A DNA stretch of 64,000 nucleotides from JANQTF01 sp036835375. Lineage in GTDB: Bacteria > Bacteroidota > Bacteroidia > J057. Location: NCBI GenBank assembly GCA_036835375.1, contig DAITMB010000012.1:1-64000 (forward strand), written 5' to 3'. The notes beneath the pieces are model-generated. The model saw nothing but the letters and a program-made list of their open reading frames with translations. It did not search any database and had not been told where the DNA came from. Positions 33,685-42,384 of the stretch are shown in pieces (the stretch's first letter is position 1; each line of letters begins with the position of its first letter). The position numbers and the translations under genes are program-made.

Positions 33685-34338
33685 ATGGCATCCAGTACCA
33701 ACGCTATGCAGGCAGACCATGCGCTCTTTTCTGGGGAAAGTCTTCGACTCGTCCAAGGACTTCGCAGCCGAATGGAGTTGCTGGAAACAGGCCGATCTGA
33801 GGGAATCGAAGCCATCGCGAATCCACACCCTCAAGATTTGGCGATGCTGGTGAGCCGCTGGCGCAAGTGGCTCAAGGAATGTGGTTTGCGGCGGCAAGAG
33901 TTTGAACGGCTCGAATACCTCGTGTGGCTTCGAGAGGAGCGAGAAAAAACCATTCGAGGCATGGTGGACAATCCATCCTCAAGTCCGGTCCATGCTTTTT
34001 ACGAAGAATTACTCCCCATCATTCGAGCTGAAATTAGTCAGGAAGAGCATCAAAAACCCTCCCACACAGACATACTTCAGCTTCGAAAGCAGGTAATGGA
34101 CCTCGTGAAACATGGCAGGCTCGTGGAGGCAGTGGAACTACTGGACGAATATTTGGAACAGAAACAAGGTCCAGACTTGCGACACAGAAAGATGGAGTTG
34201 ATTCATTTGCAATCCGAATTGGCCCATTTTAATCAGAGTGAACGAAAGGGCATTTTGCCATTTGAAACGATAAGAACCGGTCGGAACCAACTCTTGCATA
34301 GCTTGCTGGGGATTCTCGACGAACTGGCACCCACATGA
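33685..34338 (+). CDS. Unknown protein with C-terminal EAD11-like domain inside the paa operon
   Basis: A 217-residue, charged, helical protein. The first 120 or so residues match nothing I know (SRWRKWLKECGLRRQEFERLEYLVWLREEREKTIRGMV). Residues 131-217 have the pattern of effector-associated domain 11: LRKQVMDLVKHGRLVEAVELLDEYLEQ (two helices around a G-R-EA turn), MELIHLQSELAHFNQSERKGILPFET, then RNQLLHSLLGILDEL. EADs are death-like adaptor domains that recruit effectors in bacterial conflict and signalling proteins. The gene begins 33 bases after paaA (ATG at 33685; GTG at 33664 is possible) and its stop overlaps the paaB start (ATGA), so it is translated with the epoxidase genes. Role unknown; assembly or scaffolding of the epoxidase is one option. 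Confidence 0.75.
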   Translation: MASSTNAMQADHALFSGESLRLVQGLRSRMELLETGRSEGIEAIANPHPQDLAMLVSRWRKWLKECGLRRQEFERLEYLVWLREEREKTIRGMVDNPSSSPVHAFYEELLPIIRAEISQEEHQKPSHTDILQLRKQVMDLVKHGRLVEAVELLDEYLEQKQGPDLRHRKMELIHLQSELAHFNQSERKGILPFETIRTGRNQLLHSLLGILDELAPT

Positions 34339-34856
34339 GCAACGACAATCAACCTTACCTTTCAGCCGATCCGAGGATGAATCGCATTCCGCTCCCCATT
34401 GGCGTGGAAAAATCCCATCAAGAAGATCAGCTCGGTCAGTGGCAGACCTACGAAGTATTTCAGCAACAGAAAAGAGGAGAGCAGCACGTCCACGTAGGGT
34501 CGCTTCATGCGCCTAACCCAGAAATGGCGCTCCTCCTTGCCAAGGAGCAGTATGGCCGGCGAGAGCAATGTGCCAACCTCTGGGTGGTGAGATCCCGGGA
34601 AGTCTATGCTACTAGCTACGACGATTCCGATATGTTTCAGCATGCCTTTGACAAGAGCTATCGCGAGAGTGATGGATACCGAGTCAAAGATACCATCGAG
34701 CAATTTTCCCAAGACCTTGACAGAAGGCTTGCAGCGGCAGAGTCGGTGGTAGCTAGTCCAGCGGTCGTGACAGCACCCAGTGTCAAAGCCGTCTGGAAAT
34801 CGATTGACTTACCAGATCTAGGCAAAGGCCCTCGCAAAGTGCTGGTCAAGCGTTAA
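34335..34856 (+). CDS. paaB: Phenylacetyl-CoA 1,2-epoxidase subunit PaaB
   Basis: Small structural subunit of the epoxidase complex. The 173-residue protein contains the family core in QWQTYEVFQQQKRGEQHVHVGSLHAPNPEMALLLAKEQYGRREQCANLWVVRSREVYATSYDD, but is much longer than the ~95-residue enterobacterial protein because of N-terminal and C-terminal additions (the last 40 residues include a Val/Ala-rich linker and WKSIDLPDLGKGPRKVLVKR). Its start overlaps the end of the EAD11-like gene by four bases. Confidence 0.95.
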   Translation: MSNDNQPYLSADPRMNRIPLPIGVEKSHQEDQLGQWQTYEVFQQQKRGEQHVHVGSLHAPNPEMALLLAKEQYGRREQCANLWVVRSREVYATSYDDSDMFQHAFDKSYRESDGYRVKDTIEQFSQDLDRRLAAAESVVASPAVVTAPSVKAVWKSIDLPDLGKGPRKVLVKR

Positions 34857-34940
34857 TCGTTGGTATGGAAGTCAAGCAAAGTCCATTTTTCGGTATTGCA
34901 GTTATTTTGATCCGATTCATTTCCCCTAAGCTCCATTATT

Positions 34941-35264
34941 ATGATGTTGATGACCACTACCCCTCATTTGCAAGGCCACACCATTGAGGAATACCTCGGG
35001 ATCGTGACGAGCGAAGCTATCATCGGTGCCAATCTGTTCAAAGATTTCTTTGCGGGGATCACTGACATTGTCGGTGGCAGAGCCGGCGCATACGAAAGAA
35101 CCCTGCGTGAGGCCCAAGAAATAGCGTTCGAAGAGATGGAGCGGCGTGCGCTGGAGATGGGTGCCAATGCCGTGGTGGGCGTGGACCTTGATTACGAGAC
35201 GGTAGGAGGGAAGGGGTCTATGCTCATGGTAACGGTGAGTGGCACAGCCGTGATCTATCGGTAA
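34941..35264 (+). CDS. YbjQ/UPF0145-family protein in the paa cluster
   Basis: A 107-residue protein of the YbjQ (UPF0145, heavy-metal-binding-like) family. Visible signatures are LGIVTSEAIIGANLFKDFFAGITDIVGGRAGAYE, ALEMGANAVVGVDLDYETVGGKGSMLMVTVSGTAVIY. The family forms pentamers and its function is not settled. It sits between paaB and paaC (85- and 70-base gaps, same strand), so it should be co-transcribed with the epoxidase genes, though it is not part of the classical paa set. Three in-frame ATGs at the start (34941, 34944, 34950) leave the exact N terminus open. Confidence 0.9.
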   Translation: MMLMTTTPHLQGHTIEEYLGIVTSEAIIGANLFKDFFAGITDIVGGRAGAYERTLREAQEIAFEEMERRALEMGANAVVGVDLDYETVGGKGSMLMVTVSGTAVIYR

Positions 35265-35334
35265 ATGTTTGACCCCCTCCAGCTTACACAGTACAGAGTC
35301 TCTCGCTTCTTCCAGAACCTCGTTTTCAATAAAC

Positions 35335-36093
35335 ATGAACATACTTGCCCTCAAGGATCTCCTTTTTCGCATGGCCGATGACAAGCTCATCATGGGCCAC
35401 CGCTCCTCAGAGTGGATCGGATTGGGACCTATCTTAGAAGAAGACATCGCTTTTGCGTCCATGGCGCAGGATGAAGTCGGCCATGCCCAAGCTTACTACC
35501 AGTTGCTCCAGGAATTGGGGGAAGCCGATCCAGATACCACGGCGTTTACACGTTCTGAATCGAGCTTTCACTGCTGCCATCTGGTGGAATATCCTATTGG
35601 CGACTATGCATTCAGCCTGGTGCGCCACTACCTCTTCGAAATGGCAGACATGATTCGTCTTCGTCACTTGGTCAACACCTCATACCGACCCTTGGCGGAG
35701 CTGGCATTGAAAATCTCTCGCGAGGAAAAATACCACCAAATGCATGGTAAAACCTTCTTACGGCAGTTGAGTAGGGGCAATGAAGATGCCAAGGGACGCA
35801 TTCAATCGGCCCTAGAGGAGGTCTATCCCATGGCTTTCAGCTTGTTTGAACCAACGCTCCATTCAGTGACTTTGGCAGGCGATGGGATATTGCCTTTGGA
35901 AGATCAGCTCATGAAAGAATGGCGCGCGGAGGTAGAACCGTTTTTGTTGCAAGACTGCGGTTTGCATCTGCCTTCTGTCGAAAACTTCATCGATCATTTT
36001 GGGGGACGGAGCGGACATCACACCGAGTATCTCGCGCCCCTCTTGGCTGAAATGACTGAAGTGTATGCCGTAGATCCTAGTGCCAAATGGTGA
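35335..36093 (+). CDS. paaC: Phenylacetyl-CoA 1,2-epoxidase subunit PaaC
   Basis: Structural, catalytically inactive di-iron-like subunit that pairs with PaaA. The 252-residue protein shows KDLLFRMADDKLIMGHRSSEWIGLGPILEEDIAFASMAQDEVGHAQAYYQLL and LALKISREEKYHQMHGKTFLRQL in the helices that correspond to the iron-binding ones of PaaA. The ATG at 35335 gives the family N terminus; the frame is open 22 codons upstream but into the intergenic gap after ybjQ. Confidence 0.95.
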   Translation: MNILALKDLLFRMADDKLIMGHRSSEWIGLGPILEEDIAFASMAQDEVGHAQAYYQLLQELGEADPDTTAFTRSESSFHCCHLVEYPIGDYAFSLVRHYLFEMADMIRLRHLVNTSYRPLAELALKISREEKYHQMHGKTFLRQLSRGNEDAKGRIQSALEEVYPMAFSLFEPTLHSVTLAGDGILPLEDQLMKEWRAEVEPFLLQDCGLHLPSVENFIDHFGGRSGHHTEYLAPLLAEMTEVYAVDPSAKW

Positions 36094-36196
36094 GCTACTT
36101 GGCGAAGGTCGTACCAAGCCAATGGCTTTTCCGAGTATGTCAAGTGGTTTCGTTTATAGCATCTGAAAGCTGATATCATGAGCGCATTTTGGCCTG

Positions 36197-36205
36197 CTAA
36201 CGATC
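36197..36205 (+). promoter_or_regulatory. Possible half-operator upstream of paaD
   Basis: CTAACGATC repeats the left half of the TetR operator at 31749-31764 (nine bases identical). The right half is not conserved (CCGTGATCTAAC). It lies 56 bases before paaD and may be a degenerate second site for the same regulator. Confidence 0.35.
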
Positions 36206-36260
36206 CCGTGATCTAACCTTTAGCATATCTTTTCTTATTACGTATCAATTTCCGTTCATC

Positions 36261-36767
36261 ATGTCAGACACAAACCCTACCCATGCCCTGCTCACGCGAG
36301 AACGCGTCTATGAACTGCTTCAAGAGGTCATGGATCCAGAAATTCCCGTGCTCTCCGTGGTCAAACTCGGCATCATTGACGATGTGCGGGTAGCAGGTGG
36401 GCAGGTCGAAGTTGATATGGTGCCCACGTTTGCGGGTTGTCCGGCGATTGAGTGGATGAAAAATGATATTATCAACAAAATTGTCGAGGCAGGCGCAGCC
36501 GAAGTGACGGTCCATGTCAAGTACAAAAAGGCTTGGTCAACGAACCAAATGACGCCCCAAGGAAAGCAGGCGCTCAAGGATTTTGGCATCAGTCCGCCCC
36601 CCTCCTTTGAAGGGGAATGGGATCTAAAGCTGCTAGAGAACGCAGAATGCCCTGCCTGTGGATCCACTCAAACGACCCTCAAGAGCACATTTGGCCCAAC
36701 TGCTTGTCGAGCCATACACCACTGCGAAAATTGCCACGAGACATTCGAGCAGATGAAGCCGCTATAA
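36261..36767 (+). CDS. paaD: Phenylacetate epoxidase maturation protein PaaD
   Basis: Assists maturation of the epoxidase/iron-sulfur reductase. The 168-residue protein has an N-terminal MIP18/DUF59 domain (VYELLQEVMDPEIPVLSVVKLGIIDDV and VDMVPTFAGCPAIEWMKNDI) and a C-terminal zinc-ribbon with two CxxC pairs: CPACGS and CENCHE. paaE, paaG, paaZ, paaJ and paaK do not follow; the next gene is on the opposite strand, so the rest of the pathway must be elsewhere. A 167-base gap to paaC suggests its own promoter. Confidence 0.95.
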   Translation: MSDTNPTHALLTRERVYELLQEVMDPEIPVLSVVKLGIIDDVRVAGGQVEVDMVPTFAGCPAIEWMKNDIINKIVEAGAAEVTVHVKYKKAWSTNQMTPQGKQALKDFGISPPPSFEGEWDLKLLENAECPACGSTQTTLKSTFGPTACRAIHHCENCHETFEQMKPL

Positions 36768-36975
36768 GGCAATGAGGATCAGTGAAATAAAATTCGAGGC
36801 AGGCATGAGAGCCTGAAAAGATTCACGTATTGTATCGAATGTGAGCTACTTGTCACTGCTGGAAGAACATTCAAAATTCATCGCCCACGAAAATCGACTT
36901 GGGCTAGAGATAAGAAAACAATAAGCAAATCGGGGCAAATCTCTCCTTGAGAACTTCAATCTCATTCCATCGAAC

Positions 36976-37413
36976 CTATCTTTTCACACGTGGCATACAG
37001 CCCATCGGGACAGCATGGGAGAGGGTATGGTGATTGAGGTGCTTGGTGAGAGATTCGATGGCACGATCGAGAGATTCTATCTTATTTGATTGTGGGTGGC
37101 GCTCCCACTCCATGAGAAAATTTCTTTGCGTCGCCAAAAGCTCGATTTCCCAAGAGAGATCCTTGCACAAGTGGCACATCTCCGGCTGGTGAGGATTCGG
37201 ATATGCATCGAAAAGTAAAATACTAGATTCGAGCTCTTGTTCCATGCTCAGGATCTCCAGTTCAAGGCGGGAAGGTGCAGTGGTATTTTGGGGAAGCAAA
37301 GCCCGAATCCCCATCGCGATGAGACACCCGAGCAGGATTCCAAGGCCTATGATACCTATCGTAACCAAAATTCTATGAGAGAGCGGGCGGTTGGCAACAG
37401 GATTGAAATTCAT
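36976..37413 (-). CDS. Small single-pass membrane protein with CxxC motif, unknown
   Basis: A 145-residue protein that I do not recognise. A membrane helix (HRILVTIGIIGLGILLGCLIAMGIRAL, about 13-37) is followed by a soluble helical region with a CHLC motif (MCHLCKDLSWEIELLATQRNFLMEW), charged and possibly coiled coil. The CxxC could be a metal or disulfide site. The ATG at 37413 is used because the protein then opens MNFNPVANRPLSHRI; a longer version with poor start context is possible. It is transcribed away from paaD, divergent from nothing obvious. Confidence 0.6.
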   Translation of the reverse strand: MNFNPVANRPLSHRILVTIGIIGLGILLGCLIAMGIRALLPQNTTAPSRLELEILSMEQELESSILLFDAYPNPHQPEMCHLCKDLSWEIELLATQRNFLMEWERHPQSNKIESLDRAIESLTKHLNHHTLSHAVPMGCMPRVKR

Positions 37414-37604
37414 GTATGATGACTTAATTGGTTTCAATATATGGATATCGAAGAGGAATTCATGAACAATATTTGAATTAATACAACTTTTTTTACGAAA
37501 ATACCTCAAAGAGAAGATAATTCCCTATAGCTGATACTGAGAGGGCTTCCCTTTGAGGTAAGTACGGAAGATTGGTTGGACGATCTTGTATTTCAACAGT
37601 CAAA

Positions 37605-39725
37605 TCATTCTTTGGTCACCCGCATCACCCCGCGCATCACGGTGTGGTGTCCTGGGTAGGTGCATACAAATTGATAGACTCCTGGCACCTCAGGTGCTAC
37701 AAAGTAGATGGTTTCGGAGTTGCCGGGTTGAATCAACTTGGTGTGGTAAAGGACTTTGTTGCTGGCAGGGACATACTCGAGGCTCATGCCCCGAACGCCC
37801 AGGTCTAGCGCCGCCTTACCGACCGCATCCGCCGAATTAGGCATTACTATGAGACAGTTGTGGGGCATGTCGTCTTGATTACTAAACGTCCAGCGAATCT
37901 TAGCACCAGCTTTCACCGTCATGTCCTTCACGCTGTATTGCAGTCCGGGTTCTGTGCCCAGCCGGATGTTAACATCAGAACTACCCCCCCAGCTGTTGGG
38001 CATCACAGTTTGGCGCTTGGCAAGATTTTCTCCGATGAGGGTAGCCTCAGTAGGCGTAGGGGGGGCTTGGCCTTGGTCAGCAAGCTTTTGAGGGCTGCCC
38101 GTACCCGCAACTTGGTCGCGGTGTTGATGGGAGGATGGAAAAGATGCTCTGGCTGGAACCGACAGTTTGTCACCTGCTGGGATCTCGTTCAGCGTATAAT
38201 AACCGGTGTTGTGCAGCAGCTTTTGTTCATCTCGATAAGCGAGCACGCCTTCCGCTTTGACCTCGTGAATATAATGCTGGCGAAGGTTATCGACCACTAG
38301 TCGCGCTTTTAGCCCGTCAGAAGACACCACGACATGCCTCACTGGACAAGCTTCCAAATTCACTGCTGGAGAGCCATAAGCAGGGTGATATTTATACATG
38401 AATCCGCTGATCTCATAGGCAGCTGGGTTGCTGGCACTGCGCTTATCTACCGGCTGCGTAAATTCGATCTCAAACCCATCTGCTGTGGCCCGGATGGCCT
38501 TCATCTCAAAGGGCGTTTTGCCGGTCCACACGAGCCGCTGGAGTCCTTCGTCTCGCTGGCCAGCACTTCCCCAGCCGCGATTGGTCTGCCCCACATACAG
38601 CGAAGCGTCGCTGCCCCACGTGAGCCGCAGAATACCCGATTGGAAGTTTTCTCGAAACAAAAACGAAGCGCCTTGATACACACCGTTGACTTTTTCGAGG
38701 AACACACGACTGATTTTACTTTGACCCTGATCTCCAATCAACAGCTGCCCCGCAAATGGACCGAATGCGCCACCAGTGCCATCTTGAATGATTTGTGAAG
38801 TAGAAATTCCCAGCACTCCATGCGGAAGCCACACAGCCGGGGTTTTCACGCCTTGTACTTCTTGGGCCACTTCAAAGAGCATTTGAGGGGTTTCGTTTTC
38901 AATATTTTCGGGCTTATAGGGTCGCTGACCCGGCGCTGCAATGCGAGGATCCACCCGGCTGTAAATGTCTGCAAGGGAGATCTTGACGGGAGATTCTGGA
39001 CGATTGGCCCAGCTGAGCCCCGCAGGGTGCCCCACGAAATCTCCTTTTTCGACATGTACCAATCCGCCTGAGCCGATCCAGTCTCCTTGGTTATCAGCAT
39101 AAAACAATTCTCCATCAATCACTGCAAGACCACAGGGTGAGCGCATGCCAGTTGCCCAAGGCTCCATATCGCCTTCGGGGCTGATGCGCATCGTCCAGCC
39201 ACGCCAAGGCACCCTGCTTTCGCCACGCCACCACTCTATGTCGCCAAAGGCCACATTTCCCGAGACAAACATGCTACCATCGGGTGCAATCGCGGGCCCG
39301 TAACTGTATTCATGATAATGTCCTGAGATGGGCCAGGAATAGACCGACTCGTAGAAATCCGCGACTTCGTCGCCATTTTTGTCCCATAACCGAGTGAGCT
39401 CTCCACGCTGCGCCACCCAAAGTGTGCCATCATGCCAGGCCAGGCCCAGCGCTTCATGAAGTCCGGAAGCGAACAGGTGATAATGGGGTGAGGTGCCACC
39501 CTCCATGCCCGGATTTTTGACCAGCCACACATCGCCTCGGCGAGTCGCCAAGGCAACGCTGCCATCAGGGAGGGTAGCCATACCCCCCACTTCCAGCAAA
39601 ATCCCCTCGGGCACGGGCAGGGTGATCAGGGTGTAATAGTCTGCCTCTGAGGCAGCTTGCTGTGCAGTGCTGCTCCCTAGCCATAGCAACAAGGCACAAA
39701 TAGCGGTGATTCGGTGGAGGATCAT
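37605..39725 (-). CDS. Secreted beta-propeller (sugar-dehydrogenase-like) protein with type 1 copper domain
   Basis: A 706-residue exported protein in two parts. After a signal peptide (LLLWLGSSTAQQ) the first 400 or so residues form a propeller of the soluble sugar-dehydrogenase/PQQ type (LPVPEGILLEVGGMATLPDGSVALATRRGDVWLVKN, MRSPCGLAVIDGELFYADNQGDWIGSGG). Residues 590-706 are a cupredoxin with the type-1 copper ligands His (in DDMPHNCLIVMP), Cys688, His693 and Met697 (FVCTYPGHHTVMRGVM), as in azurin- and auracyanin-like proteins. So one polypeptide could oxidise a sugar and pass electrons to copper. Cofactor residues in the propeller cannot be verified by eye. It is the last gene of a three-gene unit with the DUF1080 protein (19-base gap) and cox3. 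Confidence 0.85.
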   Translation of the reverse strand: MILHRITAICALLLWLGSSTAQQAASEADYYTLITLPVPEGILLEVGGMATLPDGSVALATRRGDVWLVKNPGMEGGTSPHYHLFASGLHEALGLAWHDGTLWVAQRGELTRLWDKNGDEVADFYESVYSWPISGHYHEYSYGPAIAPDGSMFVSGNVAFGDIEWWRGESRVPWRGWTMRISPEGDMEPWATGMRSPCGLAVIDGELFYADNQGDWIGSGGLVHVEKGDFVGHPAGLSWANRPESPVKISLADIYSRVDPRIAAPGQRPYKPENIENETPQMLFEVAQEVQGVKTPAVWLPHGVLGISTSQIIQDGTGGAFGPFAGQLLIGDQGQSKISRVFLEKVNGVYQGASFLFRENFQSGILRLTWGSDASLYVGQTNRGWGSAGQRDEGLQRLVWTGKTPFEMKAIRATADGFEIEFTQPVDKRSASNPAAYEISGFMYKYHPAYGSPAVNLEACPVRHVVVSSDGLKARLVVDNLRQHYIHEVKAEGVLAYRDEQKLLHNTGYYTLNEIPAGDKLSVPARASFPSSHQHRDQVAGTGSPQKLADQGQAPPTPTEATLIGENLAKRQTVMPNSWGGSSDVNIRLGTEPGLQYSVKDMTVKAGAKIRWTFSNQDDMPHNCLIVMPNSADAVGKAALDLGVRGMSLEYVPASNKVLYHTKLIQPGNSETIYFVAPEVPGVYQFVCTYPGHHTVMRGVMRVTKE

Positions 39726-39744
39726 GACGAATAAGTTATGGAGG

Positions 39745-41595
39745 TCACCATTCTAAGGAATAAATAAGGGGGCTGCTTTGCTTGGACAAATCAGTTACGA
39801 GAAATGTGACGCCCGCTCGGGTGAGAAGAATCACATCCTGGGAGCTCGGAATTCGCACATAGTAGCGCTGGTCCACAACATAGGTTTTTGTGCCACTGGA
39901 TTGACTCAGTTCGCGAATCTCTTTCCCTTGGGCCATACGCAAGATTGCTCCTACAGGCGCATTGCCATCGACGACCATCACCCTTTTTAAGCCTTGTGCT
40001 TCCCCCTCAGCAATCCAGGTATCAGTGATGGTAGCATCTCCGAGGCGGTAGCGAAACGCAGGAAATCCTTCTTTGCCAGGAGCAACGCCGTAGCCTTCGA
40101 AGTGATAGCTCAGCGCTTCGGGCACTTCTGCGGGCCAAGGCGTCGATTCGCCGGTGGAGAGCGCAATTCCTGCGGCATCACCAAATGTTGTGATTGCCCC
40201 TCTCGGTCGGGAAGATCCGTCGCCACGGTCATTCCACATGGGGGTCGCATTCAAAAATTCTCCTCGCCAACCTTGGACCAAAGCCGCGCGGTCTGGGTCG
40301 TAGGTGTAGTGAACGCCAGAAGGACTGCCTACAGACACGGCATGGACAATCCTGCGCTGGCTTTGCTCATCGGCATAATCAATGAAGCAACGCATGATGT
40401 TGGGCTTTCCCTTTGCTTCTATATAAATCGGGGAGACGGGATTCGTCAACGGCATGGAGCTCAAACGATGGAGCGATTGCGCCCTCAGCCCAGGCCCCGA
40501 CACCACGAGCGCTAGACCATTGTTATACCAGCTCTCTCGCTTGTGATACACCAATTCGAAAGGAACAGCCCCCCCTTCAGCTTGAAAGTTCCCTTGTTGC
40601 GCCCAAGACCCATATGCGATCACAGACTTTCCGTCCAAGTTGAGTTGGCCATTGCCAAGGGTGTTGAGGTCAAACTGATAGTTTCCGTTGCGCGGAAAAT
40701 TCATGGTACCGGCCACCCTCAAGATGAATTTTTCACTTTCCGCCACGACCTCTGCGCTGAGCTGCTCCATGTTTCCGCTCGCTACTGGACGGAGCTGGCT
40801 GAAGTCTGGAACCTCATCGAATACCCCCGTGAATACTTGATAAGTTAGTGCGGATAGGGCAACAGGGGGAGCGTCGAAGCCGCGAATACTAAGGTTGCGA
40901 AAGGCTACTGGTCCATGGTCGCCCTGGATGCGCAGGGGGCCCAGCGGTCCTTCCTCCGCAAAGGCCGACCCACGCGTGGGGCCTGTGAGCTCGACATGTT
41001 CGTGGAGGACCTCGCCGTTGAGGGTGAGTTGAATGATTTTGGCATGTGAAATCTTCTGGCCATTAGGGCCAAATTTCGGCGCTTGAAAGGAGATGCTCAT
41101 GTGCTGCCACAGACCCGGTGCTTTGCAGGCGTTGATGCGCGGTGCATGACCTTGGTAACCTTCATTTCCTTTACCTCTTGACTCATCCCAACGGTGGTAG
41201 ATGCCGCCGCAGTCACCGTAGGTCACGGTAGCTTTACCATGGCTGTCGAGGAGTTGAACCTCGTAGCGGCCTTGGAGATACACCCCGGAATTGGAGTGAC
41301 GAGCCATCATGAAGTCAAATTCAATGTCTGCGTCGCCGTGTTCCACGACCGAAAAGATATCTTTCGCACCGTTGTCCGCAGGTACGTTAGCAAGAATCCC
41401 TTTTCCGGGTGAGGTGGTCAAACTTTCGTTTTTGTCGGGATGGGCCGTGGCGGCACCCACAATTTGCCAGTTGTCGCTAGGACTTTGAAAGGCACTGAGG
41501 TCATCCAGGGGCACGTTTGGGGCTGCTTGCTGAGCAAACAAAGGCAGGGCCAGGGCCACGCCAAGGAGGGAGGCTAGAAGGGATCTGCAAGTCAT
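39745..41595 (-). CDS. DUF1080 (3-keto-disaccharide hydrolase-like) protein
   Basis: A 616-residue exported protein. After a signal peptide (MTCRSLLASLLGVALALPLFA) comes a concanavalin-like DUF1080 domain (FSVVEHGDADIEFDFMMARHSNSGVYLQGRYEVQLLDS and LTLNGEVLHEHVELTG, GPLRIQGDHGPVAFRNLSIRG), the fold linked to hydrolysis or elimination of 3-keto-glycosides. A second half (about 240-400) looks like a PA14-type carbohydrate-binding domain (GVFDEVPDFSQLRPVASGN...), and the rest is beta-rich with no clear family. It is between cox3 (60-base gap) and the propeller gene (19-base gap), probably one transcript. The ATG at 41595 gives a textbook signal peptide; an in-frame ATG at 41637 is possible. The enzymatic activity is a family inference. 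Confidence 0.82.
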   Translation of the reverse strand: MTCRSLLASLLGVALALPLFAQQAAPNVPLDDLSAFQSPSDNWQIVGAATAHPDKNESLTTSPGKGILANVPADNGAKDIFSVVEHGDADIEFDFMMARHSNSGVYLQGRYEVQLLDSHGKATVTYGDCGGIYHRWDESRGKGNEGYQGHAPRINACKAPGLWQHMSISFQAPKFGPNGQKISHAKIIQLTLNGEVLHEHVELTGPTRGSAFAEEGPLGPLRIQGDHGPVAFRNLSIRGFDAPPVALSALTYQVFTGVFDEVPDFSQLRPVASGNMEQLSAEVVAESEKFILRVAGTMNFPRNGNYQFDLNTLGNGQLNLDGKSVIAYGSWAQQGNFQAEGGAVPFELVYHKRESWYNNGLALVVSGPGLRAQSLHRLSSMPLTNPVSPIYIEAKGKPNIMRCFIDYADEQSQRRIVHAVSVGSPSGVHYTYDPDRAALVQGWRGEFLNATPMWNDRGDGSSRPRGAITTFGDAAGIALSTGESTPWPAEVPEALSYHFEGYGVAPGKEGFPAFRYRLGDATITDTWIAEGEAQGLKRVMVVDGNAPVGAILRMAQGKEIRELSQSSGTKTYVVDQRYYVRIPSSQDVILLTRAGVTFLVTDLSKQSSPLIYSLEW

Positions 41596-41697
41596 GCGAG
41601 TAGTCGTGAGTAAATTTCCGGAAGTAAATTTCTCCATTTAAGAGGGAAGATCATCCGGCACCGACCTAGTCACACGCAGCGGGCATTGTACTGGAGA

Positions 41698-42234
41698 TCA
41701 TACACCAAGTAACAGCACAAAAAGGAGATATACCCACAGGATTCCCAGAAAATGCCAAAAATACAGCGCCAGTTCAAAATTTCTTCTCTTGCTTTGAGGG
41801 AAGCGCCAAAGCACTACCCCAAGAAAAATGAGCCCGCCAATGAGGTGCGCCGCGTGCAGCCCGCTCAGCACATAGAGGTACTGCATCTTACTCCCACTGT
41901 TTTGGATCAGGTAGCCCATGTCTATTAGCTGCAAGTAGGCAATGCCTTGCCCTAGCAAAAAGACCATTCCCACTCCCATCGCCATCATGAGCCAGCGCCG
42001 GGACCGGGCAGAATCTGTGTTGCTCCAAGCCCGGTGCAGAAAAAAGGAGCTAGCCCCGAGCAAGAGGGTATTAAGGTAGAACAACCAGGGAATTTCAAAT
42101 TTGCCCGCAGCAGGTGCCCAAAAAAACGCCAAACTCAGCGCACCAAACAGGATCGTCACGGTGATCATCAGCAGAAACATCCCCACTTTCCCGATCATCG
42201 AGGAAGTTGCGGCGTCGTGTACGTCTTGATACAT
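41698..42234 (-). CDS. Cytochrome c oxidase subunit III (heme-copper oxidase)
   Basis: A 178-residue membrane protein of the oxidase subunit III family with five helices. Typical blocks are KVGMFLLMITVTILFGALSLAFF, FYLNTLLLGASSFFLHRAW and LYVLSGLHAAHLIGGLIFLGVVLWRF, then LALYFWHFLGILWVYLLFVLLLG. The catalytic subunits I and II are not in the window, so this may be a stand-alone copy that joins oxidase subunits made elsewhere, or serve the two genes behind it (DUF1080 and propeller/cupredoxin), with which it appears to be an operon. Confidence 0.92.
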   Translation of the reverse strand: MYQDVHDAATSSMIGKVGMFLLMITVTILFGALSLAFFWAPAAGKFEIPWLFYLNTLLLGASSFFLHRAWSNTDSARSRRWLMMAMGVGMVFLLGQGIAYLQLIDMGYLIQNSGSKMQYLYVLSGLHAAHLIGGLIFLGVVLWRFPQSKRRNFELALYFWHFLGILWVYLLFVLLLGV

Positions 42235-42384
42235 AAGGCCTTAAAACTGAAAAGTAATTTAGGAATATTTGGAATATGACGCCAATAACTCAAAACTCAC
42301 CCACATGGTTTTGGAGGGGAATTGTATATTGAGGGAAACTCTACGCTTCCTGTGGCATATCTTATCTCCTCCTCTTGGTGCAAC

